Positions 63,501 through 64,000 of a stretch of 64,000 nt of DNA are shown in pieces (the first letter of the stretch is position 1; every line of letters begins with the position of its first letter). Location of the stretch: the NCBI RefSeq assembly GCF_029227915.1, contig NC_079883.1, forward strand, positions 31,250,001 to 31,314,000. Reading direction: 5' to 3'. Source of the DNA: Hydractinia symbiolongicarpus (lineage: Eukaryota; Cnidaria; Hydrozoa; Anthoathecata; Hydractiniidae). The position numbers and the translations under genes were made by a program. The notes beneath the pieces were generated by a model. The model was not told the DNA's origin, did no database searches, and was given only the letters and a program-made list of their open reading frames with translations.

Positions 63501-63550
63501 TGAAAACTACAAGTCTTATGCGTTTTAGTGGTGAAAAAATAATTTAAAAA
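57590..63550. repeat. 2233-bp (11-monomer) higher-order repeat, two copies and a shortened third
   Basis: Units at about 57590-59822 and 59823-62055 match at an offset of 2233 bp. The marker TTCAACTATATGGGCC is at 57711 and 59944, and GTCCGGGATGTACGGG is near 58133 and 60366. From about 62060 to 63550 the sequence matches the second unit at an offset of 2030 bp, so a third unit has lost one monomer. Confidence 0.85.
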
Positions 63551-64000
63551 ATCGTTGTGGAAATTAGTTTACTCACAGGGTACTTTCTTTGTATACATTC
63601 GACTATACGGGCCGAGTCCGGGGTTTACGGGAAATGGCAGGTTTTCGTTTTCCGGCGAATAAACTTCTTTTATTCAGTGTCTCATCAAAAATGAAAACAT
63701 TTTTGAAAACTACAAGTGTCATGCGTTTTAGTGGTGAAAAAATAATTTAAAAAATCGTTCAGAGAAATGAGTTTACTCCCTGGGTACTTTCTTTGTATAC
63801 ATTCGACTATACGGGCCAAGCCCGGGATTTACGGGAAATTGCGGGTTTTCCTTTGCCGGCGATTAAACTTCTTTTATTCAGCGTCTCATCAAAAATGAAA
63901 ACATTTTTGAAAACTACAAGTGTCATGCGTTTTAGTGGTGAAAAAATAATTTAAAAAATCGTTCGGAGAAATGAGTTTACTCCCTGGGTACTTTCTTTGT

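Larger units (their letters stand above)
39518..64000. repeat. 203-bp satellite array, right block
   Basis: About 120 monomers of the same satellite, in the same orientation, running off the end of the window. From about 48 kb onward most monomers carry the variant TTTTGATTTTACAGGCC, or the pair TGTATATATTCGAC and TCGTTGTGGAAATTAG. These are rare or absent in the left block, so the right block has its own homogenised variants. No gene is supported. Confidence 0.97.

Noticed and set aside
1-64000. tRNA, rRNA or telomeric repeats
   Set aside because: I found no tRNA-like internal promoter arrangement, rRNA core sequence or short telomere repeat on either strand by reading.

Overview
The window is non-coding satellite DNA from a eukaryote, interrupted by two nearly identical 3.8-kb gene-bearing segments. 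The split genes with GT-AG introns, the AT-rich non-coding DNA, and the head-to-tail satellite (monomer about 203 bp, roughly 275 copies in the window) rule out a bacterial chromosome. The genes belong to the CACTA/EnSpm-like (Transposase_21 / TNP2-type) transposase family. The members I recall as most similar come from animals such as cnidarians and sponges. I would guess a non-bilaterian metazoan, but the sequence does not settle this.

Layout: (1) 1-17969 satellite array. It includes irregular cassettes of about 1.2 kb (to about 8.25 kb), then three tandem copies of a 13-monomer, 2635-bp higher-order repeat (about 8251-16087), then irregular monomers. (2) 17970-21774 insert A: transposase exons 2, 3 and 4, then about 600 bp of non-coding DNA, then a short exon that looks like exon 1. 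(3) 21775-35712 satellite array with 1827- and 1218-bp higher-order repeats. (4) 35713-39517 insert B, about 99.5% identical to A by eye, displaced by exactly 17743 bp. (5) 39518-64000 satellite array with higher-order repeats of 1827, 1625, 3450 and 2233 bp, each in two or more copies. Satellite continues past both window edges.

The main observation concerns exon order. Within each insert the exons run 2-3-4-1. The exon-1 donor (ACAG|GTATGAG) and the exon-2 acceptor (TATAG|A) are both phase 2 and sit at the two edges of the insert. Closing the insert into a circle would place them about 80 bp apart and give a compact four-exon gene. The satellite on both sides resumes in the same monomer register, with TTAA at each junction. 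This fits a circularly permuted transposon copy, opened inside intron 1, that landed in a satellite monomer and was then amplified with about 14 kb of satellite as a 17.7-kb unit. A side effect is that exon 1 of insert A faces exon 2 of insert B across about 14 kb of pure satellite, which could act as a giant satellite intron.

Neither transposase copy is intact. Both share a one-base frameshift in a T-run in exon 3. Copy B also has two in-frame stops and a lost cysteine, and copy A has an altered histidine/proline in a conserved motif. No RNA genes, CRISPR arrays or other protein genes were found. The many short open frames in the satellite are by-products of the monomer sequence.
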